A stretch of DNA of 64,000 nt, from the NCBI RefSeq assembly GCF_021109255.1, contig NZ_JAJODG010000002.1, one strand, 5' to 3'. The notes under the pieces are model-generated. The model searched no databases and was not told the DNA's origin. It saw only the letters and a list, made by a program, of their open reading frames with translations. Both the position numbers and the translations under genes were made by a program. Shown here in pieces: positions 62,280 to 64,000 of the stretch (its first letter is position 1; every line of letters begins with the position of its first letter). Origin of the DNA: Merdimmobilis hominis. Its GTDB lineage: Bacteria; Bacillota; Clostridia; Oscillospirales; Ruminococcaceae.

Positions 62280-62935
62280 CCTCGCTGCTGGCCCCCAACC
62301 CCCAGGTTATGCAGGGGCTGCACCCAGCCCCATTTTCTATAGGGAAGTTTCCCTGTAACTCTGGTTTCCTGGGGCTTCCAGCCCCCGCACCCCCGGCCAG
62401 GGCCTTTTTGCACGAAAAAGGCCCTGGACCCAAAAGCGTGTTTAAGGGGGAATAGGCAAAGCTCGCGACACAGTGCAAGCCTATTCCCCCTCAAAACTCC
62501 CCCTGTGCCAAGGGTAGTCACCAAGAAAAATAGGCTTCTTACAGCGCCGCGAGGGAATCCGCGCAGCGGAAAAATCTTTCGCTCGAGGTGTGGAGAGCCT
62601 CTAAGAAAGATTTTCCGAGCGTGCCTATTGTGGCGCACAGATAGGGGGGCCGGGGTCTCCCCGGCGAGCTTTGGTTCCTTTCTCTCGCCAGAAAGGAACC
62701 ACGGGGGTTTGGGGGTGTGCAACGCCCCATAATGCCCCACCCCAAGATGGAATCTTGAATAGGGATCGGATACAGGGCGCAACGCCCTGCATAACGAATT
62801 GTAAGATGGAATCTTACCCTGTTCTGGGGGTTTGGGGGCGTGCAGCGCCCCATAAATCCCAATCCCAAGATGGAATCTATAAGGGCCGGGTGCAGGGCGG
62901 AGCGCCTGCATAGCCGGGGTTTGGGCGCCGGAAGC
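62280..62935. repeat. Mosaic intergenic repeat B, copy 10 (longest, with tandem tail)
   Basis: Opens with CCCAGGTTATGCAGGG, a TTTTTGCACGAAAAAGG hairpin, TTTAAGGGGGAATAGGC, CGCGAGGGAATCCGC, GAAAAATCTTTCGCTCG with inverted partner, GGGGTCTCCCCGGCGAGC, and CCTTTCTCTCGCCAGAAAGG. A tail from about 62743 has three successive palindromes (CAAGATGGAATCTTG, AAGATGGAATCTTA, CAAGATGGAATCTA) alternating with GTGCAACGCCCCATAA-type and TGCAGGGCG..CGCCTGCATA-type modules. It separates the small gene from ffs. Confidence 0.87.
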
Positions 62936-62976
62936 CCTGGGGAAGTTTGAATCTTTTGTAAACTGCAAAAAAAGAG

Positions 62977-63005
62977 TTGAGTTTTTTTCTTTCCTATAGT
63001 ATAAT
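62977..63005 (+). promoter_or_regulatory. Promoter of the SRP RNA gene
   Basis: TTGAGT (62977-62982) and TATAAT (63000-63005), 17 bp apart. Confidence 0.8.
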
Positions 63006-63012
63006 AAATCGT

Positions 63013-63215
63013 GCTAGTTGAAAACAGGCGGCAGGACAGAGTGTATGCTCGGTCATGCGGATATGCGGGTCCTGTGCGACAGTGCACCGTGAACCATGTC
63101 AGGCGGGGAACCGAGCAGCATTAAGCGGTCAGCAGTGTGTGCCCCAGGCAAATCTGTGTATCCGTATGACCGAGCATATACCCCTAATGGGGGATGTTCC
63201 TGCCTTCTTTTTTTG
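63013..63215 (+). ncRNA. ffs: Signal recognition particle RNA
   Basis: About 200-nt RNA just upstream of dnaX, the usual place for ffs in Firmicutes. The conserved tip ATGTCAGGCGGGGAACCGAG then CAGCATTAAG matches the Ffh-binding domain IV asymmetric loops. Long arms pair: ATGCTCGGTCATGCGGATA (63045-63063) with TATCCGTATGACCGAGCAT, and AGGCGGCAGGAC (63026-63037) with GTTCCTGCCTT. A seven-T terminator run (about 63208-63214) follows. The predicted 5' end at 63012 leaves little room for a full Alu domain. Confidence 0.85.
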
Positions 63216-63237
63216 TGGACAGCAAGGGGGGAAGGCC

Positions 63238-64000
63238 ATGTATCAAGCGTTATATCGAAAATACCGCCCCAAAACCTTTGAAGATGTCGTCGGGCAGGAG
63301 CATATCACCACCACCCTCAAAAACGAGATCGCGGGGGGTAAGCCTTCCCATGCCTATCTGTTCACCGGCAGCCGGGGAACCGGCAAAACCACCTGTTCCA
63401 AAATCCTGGCCAAAGCGGTCAACTGCCCCAACCAAGCGGGGGGGAACCCCTGTGGGGTGTGCGACATCTGCCGGGGGATTGAGGACGGCTCTATCCTGGA
63501 TGTGGTGGAGATTGACGCCGCCAGCAACAACGGGGTGGACAACATCCGCGACCTGCGGGACGAGGCCAACTTCACCCCAGCGGTGGCAAAGTACCGGGTG
63601 TATATCATCGACGAGGCCCACATGCTCTCCACCGGGGCGTTCAACGCCCTTTTGAAGATCATGGAGGAGCCGCCGGAGCATGTCATCTTCATCCTGGCCA
63701 CCACCGAGGTCCACAAGATTCCAGCCACGGTGCTCTCCCGGTGCCAGCGGTTTGACTTCAAGCGGATCAGCGGGGACGAGCTCTCCGGCCGGCTGCAATA
63801 TGTGGCCCAGCAGGAGGGGTTTGCCCTGGCAGAGGACGCGGCGCTGCTCATCGCCCGGCTGTCGGATGGGGGCATGCGGGACGCCATCTCCCTTTTGGAC
63901 TTGTGCTCCTCCTACAGCCACGACATCACCCTCTCCACCGTGGCGGACGCCGCCGGTGTGGTGGGGCAGGACCATCTCTTCTCCCTGGATGAGGCCATCG
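63238..64000 (+). CDS. dnaX: DNA polymerase III tau/gamma subunit, partial
   Basis: Clamp-loader ATPase, cut by the window edge after about 254 residues. YQALYRKYRPKTFEDVVGQ opens it. Walker A is GSRGTGKTTC, and the zinc module C-x8-C-x2-C-x2-C is CPNQAGGNPCGVCDIC. Walker B is IIDEAHMLS, the sensor is LATTEVHKIPATVLSRCQRF. Start ATG 63238 has GGGGGGAAGG upstream. Follows ffs directly. No stop is in the window. Confidence 0.97.
   Translation, partial: MYQALYRKYRPKTFEDVVGQEHITTTLKNEIAGGKPSHAYLFTGSRGTGKTTCSKILAKAVNCPNQAGGNPCGVCDICRGIEDGSILDVVEIDAASNNGVDNIRDLRDEANFTPAVAKYRVYIIDEAHMLSTGAFNALLKIMEEPPEHVIFILATTEVHKIPATVLSRCQRFDFKRISGDELSGRLQYVAQQEGFALAEDAALLIARLSDGGMRDAISLLDLCSSYSHDITLSTVADAAGVVGQDHLFSLDEAI

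Overview
The window is about 58% G+C by eye and looks like chromosome from a Clostridia bacterium, probably of the Oscillospirales/Ruminococcaceae type. The inference rests on T-box leaders in front of alaS and serS, CIRCE-controlled groESL, an RNase M5 gene, a split ThrE exporter, a split transketolase, ffs beside dnaX, and strong Shine-Dalgarno sites with frequent TTG/GTG starts. No rRNA, tRNA, transposase, phage gene or CRISPR array was seen. The window opens in intergenic DNA and ends inside dnaX.

Layout. 0.3-10.6 kb: T-box-alaS, a HIT protein, a phosphoribosyltransferase, ComEC, holA and rnmV, then a membrane acyltransferase-like/SGNH-like pair in which both partners lack their catalytic residues. 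10.7-15.5 kb: an XRE regulator, a broken MmcQ/YjbR gene, a flavodoxin, a PTS-like EIIC and a YcbA/YcbB-type two-component system. 15.8-29.4 kb: purC, ThrE exporter halves, amidohydrolase, amino-acid permease, M20 peptidase, RlmD-type methyltransferase, ABC-F ATPase and an AI-2E family permease. 30-44 kb: UvrD-like helicase, an A+T-rich orphan with nuclease-like features, a membrane-anchored protein of unknown function, split transketolase, an EEP hydrolase, ZIP transporter, YdcF protein, aldehyde dehydrogenase and ROK kinase. 44.4-49 kb: CIRCE-groES-groEL, then padR-nfeD-SPFH. 49.3-56.7 kb: the purine cluster purE-F-M-N-H-D behind a leader that looks like a translation-coupled attenuator. 56.8-64 kb: serS with its T-box, a class B PBP, degV, a small ferredoxin-fold-like protein, SRP RNA and dnaX.

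Two features run across genes. First, from about 19.9 to 62.9 kb, ten intergenic regions carry copies of a mosaic repeat of 0.2-0.65 kb. It is built from hairpin modules and 15-bp CAAGAT/ATCTTG palindromes. One copy sits inside the purine cluster, between purN and purH. A second, smaller repeat bounded by CAATAATCGC hairpins occurs at 17.9 and 25.7 kb. Second, the same operator, TATATCG-N5-CGATATA, lies just downstream of the -10 box of both the padR operon (47.07 kb) and the unknown membrane protein (34.70 kb). This predicts a small PadR regulon joining an NfeD/SPFH membrane module to a distant orphan gene.

The observations most worth following up are the doubly degenerate acyltransferase pair, the PadR operator pair, the purE leader with a short ORF, antiterminator and terminator, and the mosaic repeat family.
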